From Reticulitermes speratus (Eukaryota > Arthropoda > Insecta > Blattodea > Rhinotermitidae), in assembly GCA_021186555.1 (NCBI GenBank), contig JAJKFL010000003.1:23951908-24015907 (forward strand): a DNA stretch of 64,000 nucleotides. Reading direction: 5' to 3'. The translations under genes and the position numbers were made by a program. This document shows, piece by piece, positions 1 through 10,739 of the stretch (its first letter is position 1; each line of letters starts with the position of its first letter). The notes beneath the pieces are model-generated. The model searched no databases. It was not told the DNA's origin and saw only the letters and a list, made by a program, of their open reading frames with translations.

Positions 1-1022
1 TTTCATGACAACAATTTCTGGGCATCAATGTCTCCAAATGTTAGTGAAAACTTTTGTAGATACAGGTTTTCCAGGCATTTCATTTGTGAAACTATTTTTA
101 TATATTTCATGAACTTTAATTTTGATATCACTAGAAGGCAGTAGTTGAACGTTGGCATTATAAACAGTGCTAACTCTACCTGGCAAAATGATAGCATGCT
201 GTTCTGCATAATTATTCAAAAATCTAACAACATTCTGTACGCTAGAAAAACTTGTAACATTTTTAGCACTTTTACCAGAGTTACCATGCTCTTTAGCAAT
301 TAATCCAGTACTATTGTGCATTTTTGTTAAACGTTTAAATCTTTTAGTTTTAATTTGGTGAGCAAATAAAAATGTGTTTTTACAAACTGGGAGGCCTTTA
401 AGTAAAAATTTTGTTCTTGCTTGTTTTCTCTGTTTGTATTTTGTGTGTACGTACTGTTGTGTCAGAACTTAATGTTAAACAGCGAAGTTGACCCAAAATA
501 ATCTGATCCAATTTATTAACATGACAATCATAATAATCTAGCTCGGCACACTCTTGCCGCATGGCTACAAAATCCTCAGCATTAAACTGGTTACAGCATT
601 TCTCTTTACATCCACAACCATTTTCCAAAAATCGTAAAACTTCATTACGGTCTGTTTGGGCGTCAAAAGGGCCATTAACATCATTAAAGTCATGATCTAT
701 TACTAAGGCTTCTCCAGCATCATCTTCATCTACTACTACCTCGGTTTCATTTTGTTCTATTGCAATAATTGCATCATCAATATTAATATTATCATAGGCA
801 CCCAAGTTTTCATCGTCAAGCCTTGGTATGTCCTGTAATATTGACAGTTCTGATAGGTTAATAGGGTCACCTTCCTCTTGAGATTCAGCTTCTTCATCGC
901 TTGATTCATCACTCAACCTTCTATCAGTGAAATAATCTTCATAAACTTGATAGTCTTCATCACTTATATTAGTCACAACCAAAATCACTGTTTAAAACTT
1001 TCAAAATTTGATCTTCGTCCAT
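1..1022 (-). pseudogene. Decayed transposon-like cysteine-rich protein gene (3' end outside window)
   Basis: Three reading frames on the - strand line up into one protein. The best start is ATG at 1022-1020 (MDEDQILKVLNSDF). A frameshift near 973 leads into an acidic N-terminal region rich in D, E and S, then a Cys cluster (CGCKEKCCNQF) and a conserved ILGQL segment. A second frameshift near 432 leads into KGLPVCKNTFLFAHQ, then a GLIAKEHGNSGK motif and a NYAEQHAIILPGR motif. An in-frame stop at 27-25 falls after NIWRH, although the homology continues (CPEIVVMK) to the window edge. I recognise this layout from repetitive, uncharacterised proteins of insects, cnidarians and fish, usually multi-copy, but do not know an established family name. 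The frameshifts and stop make this copy a pseudogene. It lies upstream of the TRP exons in opposite orientation, probably inside a TRP intron. Confidence 0.6.
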
Positions 1023-1356
1023 TGTAAACTCAAGAGAAAACACTAACCAAGCAAACACAAAGGACACAAACTAAACAATAATAACAATGTCAACAGCAAT
1101 ACATGCGTCATTGTTTTGATCAGCTGTCTATCTGTCAGCCGTTTCATAAGCGGCAGCTGTTATCGTCTACGCAGTTGTTCCAGCCGTATCAAATATGATT
1201 TTTTTGATAGTCTTGTTCATGACTTTAATATTGTTATAACTATTGTTAATTTCAGCATTAATTTTGATATGTAATGTGATAAAATAAAGATAAAATTCAA
1301 AGAAACAAATTGAAGGTCATTGTGGGCAAAGTTTGTTAAATTTTTTTCACTACGAT

Positions 1357-1763
1357 AGAAAAGGGCCCTGTTGTCGGGAAGGGTATGCTTTTAATCAGGA
1401 AACGTTCTTCTCTTAGGTCAAACTCCATTTAGTTACTCACAACACCGCTAGAATTCAGTTTAAGCCATTTTCTGAAGCACTACGCACTTTACTTATGAGT
1501 TTTAGAAAAGGGACCTGATGTCGGAACCCATGTTATTTCTCCATAACGACATCAGGTCCCTTTTCTCAGGCCTGACATCACCTTGTTTAATCGATTTTTT
1601 TTGTGTTTTTTCGTATTAGAACCGCGTTTAGGACCGGAATATCGACTAGAGAACATAATGAATAATTTAAAAGTGTAAAAAGCAGAAAATGGTGATTTTT
1701 GACCTAACATGCTGTTTTGGCCTGTACTGAAAATTTTACTCTCCCGACAAGAGGTCCCTTTTT
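1357..1763. repeat. Nested inverted-repeat cluster (two inward, two outward copies of one ~20-bp motif)
   Basis: Four copies of a motif close to agaaaagggacctgatgtcg occur here. Two are in + orientation (1357-1379 and 1504-1523) and two are reverse-complemented (1547-1566 and 1742-1763). The inner pair is a perfect 20-bp inverted repeat with a 23-base spacer. The outer pair is diverged. The layout resembles terminal repeats of two short elements, or one nested within another. The cluster starts about 335 bp upstream of the ATG of the transposon-like gene at 1-1022, so it may be the 5' terminus of that element. No target-site duplication was identified. Confidence 0.6.
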
Positions 1764-1932
1764 GTTTTCCCCATCACAAATGATGATGTGAATTTCTTCC
1801 AGAGAGAAACACGACAACCAGAAGTCCACTTCCGGTACTGGTATATGTCATTCTTCCTACTATAGTAATACAAGGAAACGTTTCCTTGCTATTTTTTCCA
1901 AAAACAAGGGTAATTTGATATTTCTTTAACAG

Positions 1933-2100
1933 GAACATTCTGACACTGAATGGAAATTTGCACGAACATGTCTATGGATGAGCTACTTTGAAGGCAGTGC
2001 CACACTTCCACCACCATTCAATATCTTCCCAACACCCAAACTGTTATTCAGAATGCTAGGCCGTTGCAAGAAGGATAAACTGCCAAGGATGTCTTCAAAG
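1933..2100 (+). CDS. TRPC-type channel, internal exon with TRP boxes 1 and 2
   Basis: The exon is bounded by a good acceptor (ttctttaacag, ending 1932) and a donor (gtataag from 2101). It is 168 bp, 56 codons, starting and ending in phase 0. It encodes [20 protein letters not shown] and then [20 protein letters not shown] is TRP box 1 and LPPPFN is TRP box 2, which follow the last membrane segment (S6) in TRPC-family cation channels. The channel conducts Na+/Ca2+ at the plasma membrane, and insect members act downstream of phospholipase C. A basic stretch (RCKKDKLPR) ends the exon. Exons for the ankyrin repeats and S1-S6 would lie left of the window. Paralogue identity (TRP, TRPL or TRP-gamma) cannot be settled from this part. 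The next recognised exon is 9.8 kb downstream, so a small exon in between could have been missed. Confidence 0.88.
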
Positions 2101-2181
2101 GTATAAGCTTTTTTAATAAAATAATTATGATTGTGTAAGTTCAGACTAACAGATAGTGTATTTACATCTATTAACCAGAAA

Positions 2182-2322
2182 ATGCATGTTGGAGGAATTT
2201 TCTGTGATTTGGCAAAGGCTTTTGACTGTGTAAATCATGAGATTATGTTGCCTAAATTACATTTCTATGGCATTTGAGGAGTAACTGCAGATTGGTTCAA
2301 ATCCTATTTAAGTAATAGAAGA
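2182..2322 (+). mobile_element. LINE-B part 1: reverse transcriptase fragment (CR1/Jockey-like)
   Basis: Reading from 2182 gives MHVGGIFCDLAKAFDCVNHE and then a decayed continuation with one stop, ending WFKSYLSNRR. DLAKAFDCVNH is the RT motif A block (catalytic Asp) of CR1/Jockey-type non-LTR elements. The reading frame continues 5.4 kb downstream at 7722 (QKVEIKS), so this is the left part of an element split by LINE-A. The 5' end appears truncated near 2170, within the TRP intron. Confidence 0.75.
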
Positions 2323-2574
2323 TGGTAGACATGACGGCGGAAGTGTAGGTTACGATGAGAAGAAAATGTGCATATGAAGGTTTCAGTTTGTCAGTTATTG
2401 GAATTTTTGTATCCAGAATTTGTTTATAATTCATACAAGTGCTATGGCCGAATAAATTCAAGGTGCAACATAAGCTAAAGTGATGGTAAACTTACTAGAG
2501 GCAGCTTCAACCTAACCTACCAAGTTATCGGAAAAATTAGCTCTTTAAAATTTAAATAAAGTGCCGCAGAGATC

Positions 2575-3709
2575 ATGGAAGAGGCTATTGTAGTGAATCA
2601 TCACTGTTTAGTTTGTGGGACAGACTTGCTTGCTAATTATGTTGATATGACACTGGTCACTTCTCGGACCACTCTTGTGAGGGAAAAATTAAAAACTGTT
2701 CTACATGATAAATGGATACCTACGGATACTGAAATGTCAATGGGGATATGCTTACCATGCTTTCATTTGGTAGATCAGTTGGATGTGCTCGAAAGTCAGA
2801 TACAAAACATAAGGGACAATCTGGCAACTAAATATGTCGGTACTAATGGAATAAAGAAACAGAAGTCACCAGAATCTCAGCCACCAACAACACCAGCTTC
2901 AGGTAATTCTGATAGTAGTGATGATGACAGAACACCGTCTCCAGTTATTATTACAACCACTACAGAGGCCGCAAAAGGAAACAGGCGACACAGCAGTTTG
3001 TAGTTCTAATGAGAAATAGATTCAGTATACTGAATGAAGTCGAAGATGATAATCAACCGAGGGAAGCATTACGTGGCTCTCAAATAAACGGGAGAAAGAG
3101 GAATAAAATAATATTTTATAGTGACAGTTATGGCCGCGACATGACATCGCTTAGTAAAAATAATGTGGATACCTCAGTGTTTGGTGAAGTTAGGCCGAGT
3201 GCAAAGATAAGATGTGTTAAAAAAACTATGAAAGAGACTGCTCAATACTAGGCCCACAAGATCATGTAGTAATAATGAGAGGAGCTGATGATATTGCAAA
3301 AAATGAGACAAAGAATTATATAAATACTCTAAAAAGAACACTTTCTGCTCTGACCTCCACAAATGTGGTGGTACTCAATATACCAACCAGGCACAATTTA
3401 ATGACAGAATCAATTGTTAATAAGGAAATCAGGAAGGCAAATATGGACATCTATAAGATATGTAAAAGATTCAAAAATGTAAAAGTGCTGGACATAAGTA
3501 ATATAAGTAGAGAATATCATACAAGGCATGGGCAGCACTTTAACAGAATAGGGAAAAAGTTTATCACTCAAGAAATAGGCAAAATAATAGGTAACAACAG
3601 TAAGAATTATACAAATGTAATAGCGTTAGGCTTTTCAAATCAGGGAAACGTTTGTACAAGACTGGATCCTCAAGGATCCAGTCAACTCAAAATAAAGAAA
3701 CTCAAATAA
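2575..3709 (+). pseudogene. LINE-A ORF1: ZAD-like Cys motif plus SGNH esterase-like domain, frameshifted
   Basis: Three segments (2575-3003, 3009-3251, 3275-3709) appear to be one ORF broken by a frameshift/stop near 3003 and another near 3235. The N-terminus has two CxxC pairs (CLVCG near residue 11 and GICLPCFHLVDQLD near residue 58), spaced like the zinc-binding ZAD domain of arthropods. A Ser/Thr/Pro-rich linker follows. The second half reads IIFYSDSYGRDM (block I Ser; the usual GDS is here SDS), LGPQDHVVIMRGADDI (G/N-type block) and HTRHGQHFNRIGKK (block V His). This is an SGNH/GDSL hydrolase arrangement, known from the ORF1 of CR1-type LINEs. ORF1 proteins bind element RNA and help retrotransposition. 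The esterase role in the cycle is not well defined. The ZAD assignment is an inference from Cys spacing. Confidence 0.65.
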
Positions 3710-3741
3710 GTAAAAAATTTAGAATACTACATTAAAATGTA

Positions 3742-4849
3742 CAATATATCAGAAACAAACCTGAGCAATTAACAGCTTTCCTTCAAACTACCACCCCAAA
3801 TATCTTGGCTATTTCTGAACATGGTTTTAAAGCGGATGAAAAAACACAATGTACATTAGAAGGTTATACTTTAGCTTCATACTTCTGTAGAAAAGAACAT
3901 AAAGGGGGTGGGGTTGCAATTTACAGCTCAAAAACCAAATTACAACAGAAACCCTTAAATTGGGTCACTGAAAAAAACATAGAAAAAACATTAGAGGTTA
4001 CTGGTATAGAGCTAACAGGCAAAAAGAAAAAAATAGTAATTATTGCACTGTATAAATCACCAAGTGGTAATCTACAGGAATTCTTAATTACTCTAACAGG
4101 TATTTTAGAGCAACTAGTACAGAAAGACCAATATATAATAATTGCAGGAGATCTCAACATAAATATCCAAGATAAGGGGTGTGGTTACAAACAATTATCA
4201 GATGTTGCTAATGCTTTTAATTTGACTGTAACAATAAATACATCTACTCGAGTAACTGAAAATATGGCTACAATTATAGACCAAATTATTACTAATATAC
4301 CTGATGAACTCTATTATACTGATGTAATAAATAGCCTACTTTCAGATCATTATGTACAAAGTATAACCATTAATATGATTGTACCACAACAAACTAGATG
4401 CTATAAAGAGGTTAGAGACATATCAGAAGCCAATCTAATAGGTCTATGCTCCTCAATACAAAATGAAAATTGGATTGATGTATACAGGGAAGATAATGTA
4501 AAGAAAAAATGGGATTCCTTTTACAGTATTTTTAATTATTATTTTAATATAGCATGTCCAAAAGTTGGAAGAAATGTAGTAAGTGCCTCGAAAGCTCCTT
4601 GGATAAATAAGGAGGTTCTTATAGCGAAAACAAAACTAAAAATATTGTATGATCATTACATGCAAAGTAAAATACAGGTAGATACAGACATATATAAAAT
4701 GTATAAAAAGGAATATAAGGTAATCATAAAGACTGCAAAAGCAAACTATATTCAGAATATTATAAGCAACTCAAATAACACTTCTAAAGTACTATGGAAG
4801 TTTGTAAATAGGGAAAGAGGCTCCCCAAAAAATAAATTAACCTGCAATA
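3742..4849 (+). pseudogene. LINE-A ORF2, 5' part: apurinic/apyrimidinic-type endonuclease
   Basis: The open frame runs from about 3742 (QYIRNKPEQL) without a stop to the LINE-C insertion. Motifs of the APE domain appear in order: LAISEHG (metal-binding Glu), GGGVAIY, AGDLNIN, TRVTENMATIIDQI and LLSDHY (catalytic Asp-His). A basic linker with WINKEVLIAKTKLK and LWKFVNRERGSPKNK follows, as usual between endonuclease and RT. The frame is lost at about 4850, where the antisense fragment begins, and resumes near 5868. The endonuclease nicks target DNA to prime reverse transcription. This segment is intact by eye but cannot make the full ORF2 because of the insertion. Confidence 0.8.
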
Positions 4850-5867
4850 TACATTCCATTCAATGCAATTTATTTAGCATCCATAACTGTTACATAAGCA
4901 ACAATTGGACAAGTCCAGTTAAACAATAGCCTAAATACTACACATCATATAACAATTTAAATATATACAAATACATTTTCAGATAAAAAACAGTCACTTA
5001 TACCACTTATGCCACTTATACATGATTAAAATAATCTATAGATAATATAAATCTTGTAAAATTTTTAGGTATGAAAGTGTTGAATAAATTTCAATTTCTA
5101 AAAGTTGTAAATGCAACTTTATAAAATATAAATAATTTTGTAACCAAACAAAAAAACATACCCATAGGAAACCACTTAAAACCATCTTAGTGTAGAAAAT
5201 CACACTCCAAAAAGACCTTATATATATTACTATGTCTTACCACTAAGAAACTCTTGTAAAAAATAAAAGCAGTTTTGTAATAAAAAATTTTTAATTTATT
5301 TTTGAAATCCTTAAAATTCTCTATTCTTTTTATTTCTGTGGGTAGATTGTTGTGTAGTTTTATCCCCATATTTGTTACACTCTTTTTACAAGGTGAAGTG
5401 CTGCATAATTGGACATACAAATCCTGTTTCCCTCTTGTATTATAATTATGAATATCTAAAATATTGGGTCATATAAATCTGGTTCTTTTTTATATAACAC
5501 AAAATCTCAAATATATATAATGAGGTTACAGTTAAAATCTTAAGATCACCAAATAAATTCCTACAAGAGACCCTGTTATTTACTCCTTTTATAGCTCTAA
5601 GAATTTTTTTTGTATTATGAATACTGCATTACTATCATTTACTCCACCCCAGAATATTATACCATATCTGAGTATTGATTCACATTTTGTAAAAATATGT
5701 ATTTCTTAAAATAGGTTTACTTACTGAATCACGCAATGATTTGATCAAATAGAGAACTTTATTCAATTTTTGACATAGGTATTTTATATGAGTAGACCAA
5801 CTTAAATTGTCTGTAATGTGAATACCTAGGAATTTCAGGTTTGATGTATAGGTTATTTCTTTGTACA
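4845..5867 (-). mobile_element. LINE-C: antisense 3' LINE fragment inserted in LINE-A
   Basis: On the - strand, 5868-5680 reads TYTSNLKFLGIHITDNLSWS and RSLRDSVSKPIL, the segment just after the RT domain of CR1-like LINEs. Farther along, 5420-5187 reads MYVQLCSTSPCKKSVTNMGI, ending with a TEIKRIENFKDFKNKLKIF block, typical of the ORF2 C-terminus. The part between is degraded. A polyadenylation-like AATAAA (4874-4869, - strand) marks the 3' end. The copy is 5'-truncated and lacks the RT core. The left boundary (4845-4868) is approximate. Confidence 0.7.
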
Positions 5868-7562
5868 TCTACAAGAGGGAAATGAATTAGTCTCAAAACC
5901 AAGCAGAATATGTAATATATTTAACAAAACCTTTACAGAAATGGTAAATAAACTTATGCTAGGCAAAAACTTGATGCATCCACAAGTCAATAATAACAAT
6001 AATAATATAATAAGTATAAAGTATTCACTAGTACTTTTAGAAATAACAGAGACTGATTTGATTAAAGTAATCCAGAGCATGAATAATAAAAAAATCAGCA
6101 GGACTTGATGACATTTCGCCTTATATACTAAAAAAGTGTGCTCCCCTCGTAATAACACCCCTTTTAGAATTAGTCAATGCTTCAATTAGAGAAGGCATAT
6201 TCCCATCCACATTGAATAAATCAGTGGTTATCCCAATTTACAAACAGGGGACAAAAGAAGATGCAAATAATTATCGTCCTATTACTCTGGTCCAGCTCTT
6301 TCAGAAGTTCTGGAAAAAATAATAGCAAACCAGCTAATAGCTTTATCAGACAAACATAATATGCTAAATAAATCTCAGTTAGGATTTAAGAAAAATAAAT
6401 CTACAAATGATGCAATAGCCACAATTATTGAAAACATAATTGATAACTTAAATAATAAAACAAAATGTAATTGTGTACTATTAGACTTATCAAAAGCATT
6501 TGATTGTATTGAACATAACATTCTCTTAGATAAACTACATCAATATGGGGTTCGTGGTATACCACATAAGCTAATCAAATACTATCTTAAAAACAGAACA
6601 CAGCAAGTAAAAGTTGTAATCACAGAAAATAAGCAAATTAAAGAATATTTGTTAAGCAGCCTCCCAGTTAGATATGGAGTCCCACAGGGCTCTGTTCTTG
6701 TCCAGTACTTTTCATTTTATACATAAATGACATCCCAAGTCTAACACAAGGCAAAACATTCATGTATGCTGATGACACAACAATAATGAATGTAGGACAT
6801 GATATTAAGGAACTCCAAAAAATAACTGCAGCAAATACAGGTGTTGTAGAGCAATATTTCGAGATAAATAATTTACTTATAAATCCATCAAAACACACCA
6901 CATCCTTTTCCAGACAAAACATAGCAGACAGGAAAGTAATTTAAAAATACTAATAAAGAATAGTGAAATAGCAAATGTAAAAAGTACAAATTTCCTGGGA
7001 GTAGTAATTGATAGTACCCTGAGCTGGGAAGATCATGTCGAAATGACTTGTAGTAAAATCAGCAGAAAACTATTTTTAATTAATAGACTATCAAAATTAC
7101 TCGATCTAAATAGAAAAAGAATGTTATATTATGGAGTGATCTATCCCTTTCTGTCATATGGAATCACTGTATGGGGACAAAGTGCTAAGGCACTCACTAG
7201 AAGAATTTTTATTCTTCAAAAGAGGGCAGTAAGGTACATTGCAGGGCTAAAACACTTGGAATCTTGCAAAGATAGTTTTAGACATCTAAAGATACTAACA
7301 GTGTATTTGTTATACATTCAACAAACAATCCTATATGTAAAAGAAAAGTGTAACTGCACTGTAAATAAACAAATACATACACATAACACAAGAAATAATA
7401 AAGATTATCATATATATATATGGGCATAACTTAGAAATCTACAACAGTAAACCATCAGTAGCAGGCTGTATCTGTTACAACAAATTGCCTAATAATATCA
7501 AGCAAATAGAAAATATTAACCAGTTTAAAAAGAAATTGAAGGAGTTACTTATTAAGGGGTGA
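5868..7562 (+). pseudogene. LINE-A ORF2, 3' part: reverse transcriptase and C-terminal domain
   Basis: The frame resumes with EGNELVSKPSRICNIFNKTF and runs through [63 protein letters not shown] (motif A), YGVPQGSVL (motif B), MYADDT (motif C, catalytic DD), FLGVVIDSTLSWEDHV and YGVIYPFLSYGITVWG, to a stop at 7560-7562. Frameshifts lie near 6090, 6290, 6700, 6940 and 7425, so this copy is dead. It is the reverse transcriptase half of the CR1-like protein, which copies the element RNA at the nicked target. Confidence 0.82.
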
Positions 7563-7721
7563 TACAATTCAATAGATTGAATGAAGATTTCTTGGAAATT
7601 GGCTACTGATTTAGTAGATAATATACTATTTTATTTTCATAATGTGTAATTTTATATTGACATGTCCTATATCAATGTATTTTGATCAACAGGATAAATA
7701 AAATTACAATTACAATTACAA

Positions 7722-7838
7722 CAGAAAGTAGAAATAAAATCAGTAATGCAACTCAAAACGTTTTCTCTGACTGGGGTACACTGAAACATTGAGTTCCCCA
7801 AGGATCAATTCTAGGGCCTTTATTATTCATAATATATA
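7722..7838 (+). mobile_element. LINE-B part 2: RT motif B segment
   Basis: The sequence continues LINE-B from 2322. It reads QKVEIKS, then NATQNVFSDWGTLKH, a stop (from Gly), and VPQGSILGPLLFIIYI, which is RT motif B. It is cut at 7838 by the pogo/Tigger element and resumes at 8606 with NNLPQKVNSISKP. The continuity of the protein across both insertions is the evidence for the order of events. Confidence 0.8.
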
Positions 7839-8605
7839 TACCGTATATTCTCGAATCTAATGCGCACCCAGTTTTTGGCGACTTCTTAAACGAATAAAAG
7901 TTAGTTCGCGATTCTAATGCGCACCTTTCCTTCGACCACCCCTTGCCCACGGGGCGACTGATTGAATAATATTGGATGTTACCAATGCGTTAAAATCCGA
8001 CGCTACGCCTGTGGCCGATGAGTCATACCGATAGAGGCGGGGCCTTTCTCAACAGACGTGCGCAATCTCGTCTGAAGCCAGCTGAGCTTTAGTTGTTGAA
8101 ACGTGGGAGGTGCTTGCTCCAATTTGTCGTGTACCGTAGTTATGGAAGAGGGACACCTGAAATCTAAACGACTCTCATATACGGCGAAGTTCAAACGTGA
8201 AGTTATTCGGTGCGCAGAGGAGAATGGAAACCGCAAAGCCGCTGCAATTTTTGGAGTTGATGAAAGTAACGTTCGACTATGGCGGAAACACAAGGCAGCG
8301 ATGACATTGTATGGGAGGACGATGTTGAAGATAAAGATGATAGTGACTGGGTGGAGAGCACGGATAACGATTCAGTTATGAGTGATGACGGCGAGTCTGA
8401 TGAATAATAAATTATAATAATAAATAATAAAATAATAGATTATTGTATTGTATTGTTCTTACGGCACGTACAGCAGCTCAATCATTTTTCCAAAATCCAG
8501 CTCTAGACCGCGGATCTAATCCGCACGCGAATCTAATGCGCATCTGATTTTTTAGCCCTCTAAAACTGTAAAAAGGGTGCGCATTAGATTCGAGAATATA
8601 CGGTA
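7839..8605 (+). mobile_element. Internally deleted pogo/Tigger-type DNA transposon
   Basis: The element has perfect 31-bp terminal inverted repeats (7839-7869 and 8575-8605) beginning taccgtatattctcg, flanked by TA-rich sequence consistent with a TA target duplication. Further copies of the inner motif (gattctaatgcgcac-like) lie at 7909-7926 and about 8526-8543, probably transposase binding sites. The 767-bp body keeps only the start and end of the transposase, so it is non-autonomous. Perfect terminal repeats point to recent movement. It sits inside LINE-B. Confidence 0.88.
8142..8407 (+). pseudogene. Transposase remnant: N-terminal HTH plus acidic C-terminal tail
   Basis: From ATG 8142 the frame reads MEEGHLKSKRLSYTAKFKRE, then CAEENGNRKAAAIFGVDESN and VRLWRKHK. 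This is the psq/BrkDBD-type helix-turn-helix that binds terminal repeats in pogo/Tigger transposases. At about 8295 the frame changes, and from 8297 it reads SDDIVWEDDVEDKDDSDW up to GESDE and a stop at 8405-8407, the acidic tail typical of these proteins. The CENP-B and DDE catalytic domains are missing. The junction is therefore an internal deletion of roughly 1 kb or more. A later start than 8103 was chosen because the HTH begins soon after it. Confidence 0.78.
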
Positions 8606-9640
8606 TATATAAACAACCTTCCTCAGAAAGTAAATTCCATATCAAAACCAATACTTTTTGCTGATGACACTAGTGTCATAATATATAACAGAAATTTAGG
8701 AGATTTCTGTACAGTGGCAAACTTAGTTCTCACTCTTATGATTGAATGGTTTACTGCTAATAAGTTATCTTATAATAAATCTTGATAAAACAAATATTAT
8801 GAAATTTATAACAAATAATTCACCACACTGTGCATTACGTATTGATTATAGAGGAAGTATATAGAAGAGACAATAAACACAAAGTTTCTTGGTTTACAAA
8901 TTGATAACCACTTAACTTGGAAGAATCATATTGATCAAATGGTTCCTAAGTTTAGTGGAGCGTGTTCTGCAGTTAGATCAATGTATCATACCAGCAACAT
9001 CAACACTCTTAAATCAATTTATTTCGCATACTTTCATTCTATTATAAAGTACGGAATAATTTTCTGGGGTAATTCCTCCAACCTTACAAAAGAAATTAAT
9101 CAGAATTATGGTCGGTGCACAACCAAGAACTCCATGCAGAAGTCTGTTTAAAAAATTAGAGATTTTACCTATTCCATGTCACTATATATTTTCATTAATG
9201 AACTTTATTTTAAACAATCAAGAACATTTTCAAACAAATTCATCTATACACAGTAGAGACACCAGGAATAAGCACCACCTGCATAGACCAAATGTCAACC
9301 TATCCCGTTTTCAAAAAAGTACATTCTATGCCGGTATCAGAATTTTCAACAGACTCACTCTGAGTCTCATAAGTCTTAAGAATGAAAAGACAAAATTTAA
9401 AGCAGCATTAAGAAAATACTTAAATACACACTCCTTTTACACAGTAGATGAATTATTTATGTATAAAGATGGTTCATAGTGAGGTATGTAACACGTTTAT
9501 AGTGTTCAAATGTAAAATTCTATAGTCAGTATAGCTGTATATTTGTATATTATGACTTATTCCACATCCAGTTGTCACTTCGACAGACTTATGGATCCAT
9601 GGAATGTATATATATGTATGTATGTATGTATGTAGTTCTA
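8606..9640 (+). mobile_element. LINE-B part 3: RT motif C to 3' end
   Basis: Translation continues NNLPQKVNSISKPILFADDT (motif C, catalytic DD), KFLGLQIDNHLTWKNHIDQM, YFAYFHSIIKYGIIFWGN, IMVGAQPRTPCRSLFKKLEI, HSRDTRNKHHLHRPNVNLS and FKAALRKYLNTHSFYTVDEL, with a stop near 9479. Frameshifts and stops occur near 8785, 8862 and 9095. A 3' region ends in a short (TGTA)n tail near 9615-9634. The copy is old and dead. Total recovered LINE-B is about 1.3 kb in three pieces. Confidence 0.78.
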
Positions 9641-9759
9641 CTAGCAGCCAAGAACAAATAGCTTCTTTTACCATATAGTGAATTCATAACTACATCTACT
9701 GTACTTTCTGCTACTGAACGTCAGAATAATTAATGGGACTTGAATTTTCACACTGGTTC

Positions 9760-9905
9760 TAGCTTAGGAAGGCATGCATTCTGGTAGATGGATACCAACA
9801 TTTAAGAGGAGTGCACTGCCTCCATCGATCCTGAAAATCGAGGCAACATGTTCCTCCAAAACTTTGGTAACAACCTACCATACTACGCGGTGTCATACTA
9901 TGAAT
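9760..9905. repeat. FB-family dispersed palindromic repeat copy (diverged)
   Basis: A diverged copy of a repeat seen many times in the window. One arm reads like ggaaacgttggtac...actacacggcgtcatatcccagaag, and the other is its complement. Here tactacgcggtgtcatac (about 9879-9899) and the cctccatc...cctgaaaatcgaggc centre are recognisable. It lies in TRP intron 1. Confidence 0.45.
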
Positions 9906-10739
9906 CTGAATAACGCTGCTGCACATATTGTCAGAGATGTTCAGAATAATATTAAGAACTTTAATCTCAAAGTATTTTTGTATTTAATTTATTGACACCT
10001 TCAATTTCAGTCCAATATGTTTTGCTTTATAAATACGTTCTGTCACCCTCTAAGAAAATGATCTAGACTTGTCTGGCTCAGTACAGTTTTTCATAGTACC
10101 TCTGATTTACTGATGTGACATTGAAAATAATACACACCATTTGATTCACATGTAGTAGATATTTAAGTCTGATGGTCCACTTTCACACAGAACACTACAC
10201 TTATCAGTTATTGTCCACACACCTGCAAGCAGAAGGGTAATAGGAAATTATGCTGACTCAAATATTCATCACTCAATTTATTATTAAACTCCAAGAAGTA
10301 AAATTTTGGTTGTATGTCCTTTCAAAATGTGGTTTTATACACTGGAATATAATTCACTATATTTGGGTCAGTGAAAAATGAACACAGATGGTGAGGGTTT
10401 ATGCAACCTCCAGTTATCCTGCCCTTCCTGCAGTGCAGATCTTCCCTGCACCGGAAGCTCAGGCTCACCTCTGTTGCATATGAGGAGGCAGCCATTTTCT
10501 TAAATATAATTCATTGCTATAATGATTATTGACTTTGACTTTATTGATTAATACATTTTGTACTCAGTACAGTTACTTTATTTTAATAAAATAAAATAAT
10601 GTGATTTACTCATAAGGAACCGGTCATAATACAAGTCACAGTTAGTTGGACTAGATGATGCATGAAGAGGGAAGATAATTGAATAGCAGATGAGTAGGGA
10701 AGAATCAGCATATCTTTTTCCTTGGCCTACCTTAAGTTC

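Larger units (their letters stand above)
2323..7721 (+). mobile_element. LINE-A: long esterase-type (CR1/L2-like) non-LTR retrotransposon
   Basis: The element interrupts LINE-B exactly between the codons for SNRR and QKVEIKS, which fixes both ends within a few bases. It has a 5' leader (2323-2574), an ORF1 with Cys motifs and an SGNH-hydrolase-like domain, an ORF2 with apurinic endonuclease and reverse transcriptase, and a 3' end with a short tandem tail built on attaca (7703-7721), as in several CR1/Daphne-type LINEs. ORF2 is interrupted by an antisense LINE fragment (LINE-C, about 4845-5867). Frameshifts are few, so the copy is moderately young. No clear target-site duplication is seen. The clade is inferred from domain order and motifs and needs a phylogeny. 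Confidence 0.8.
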
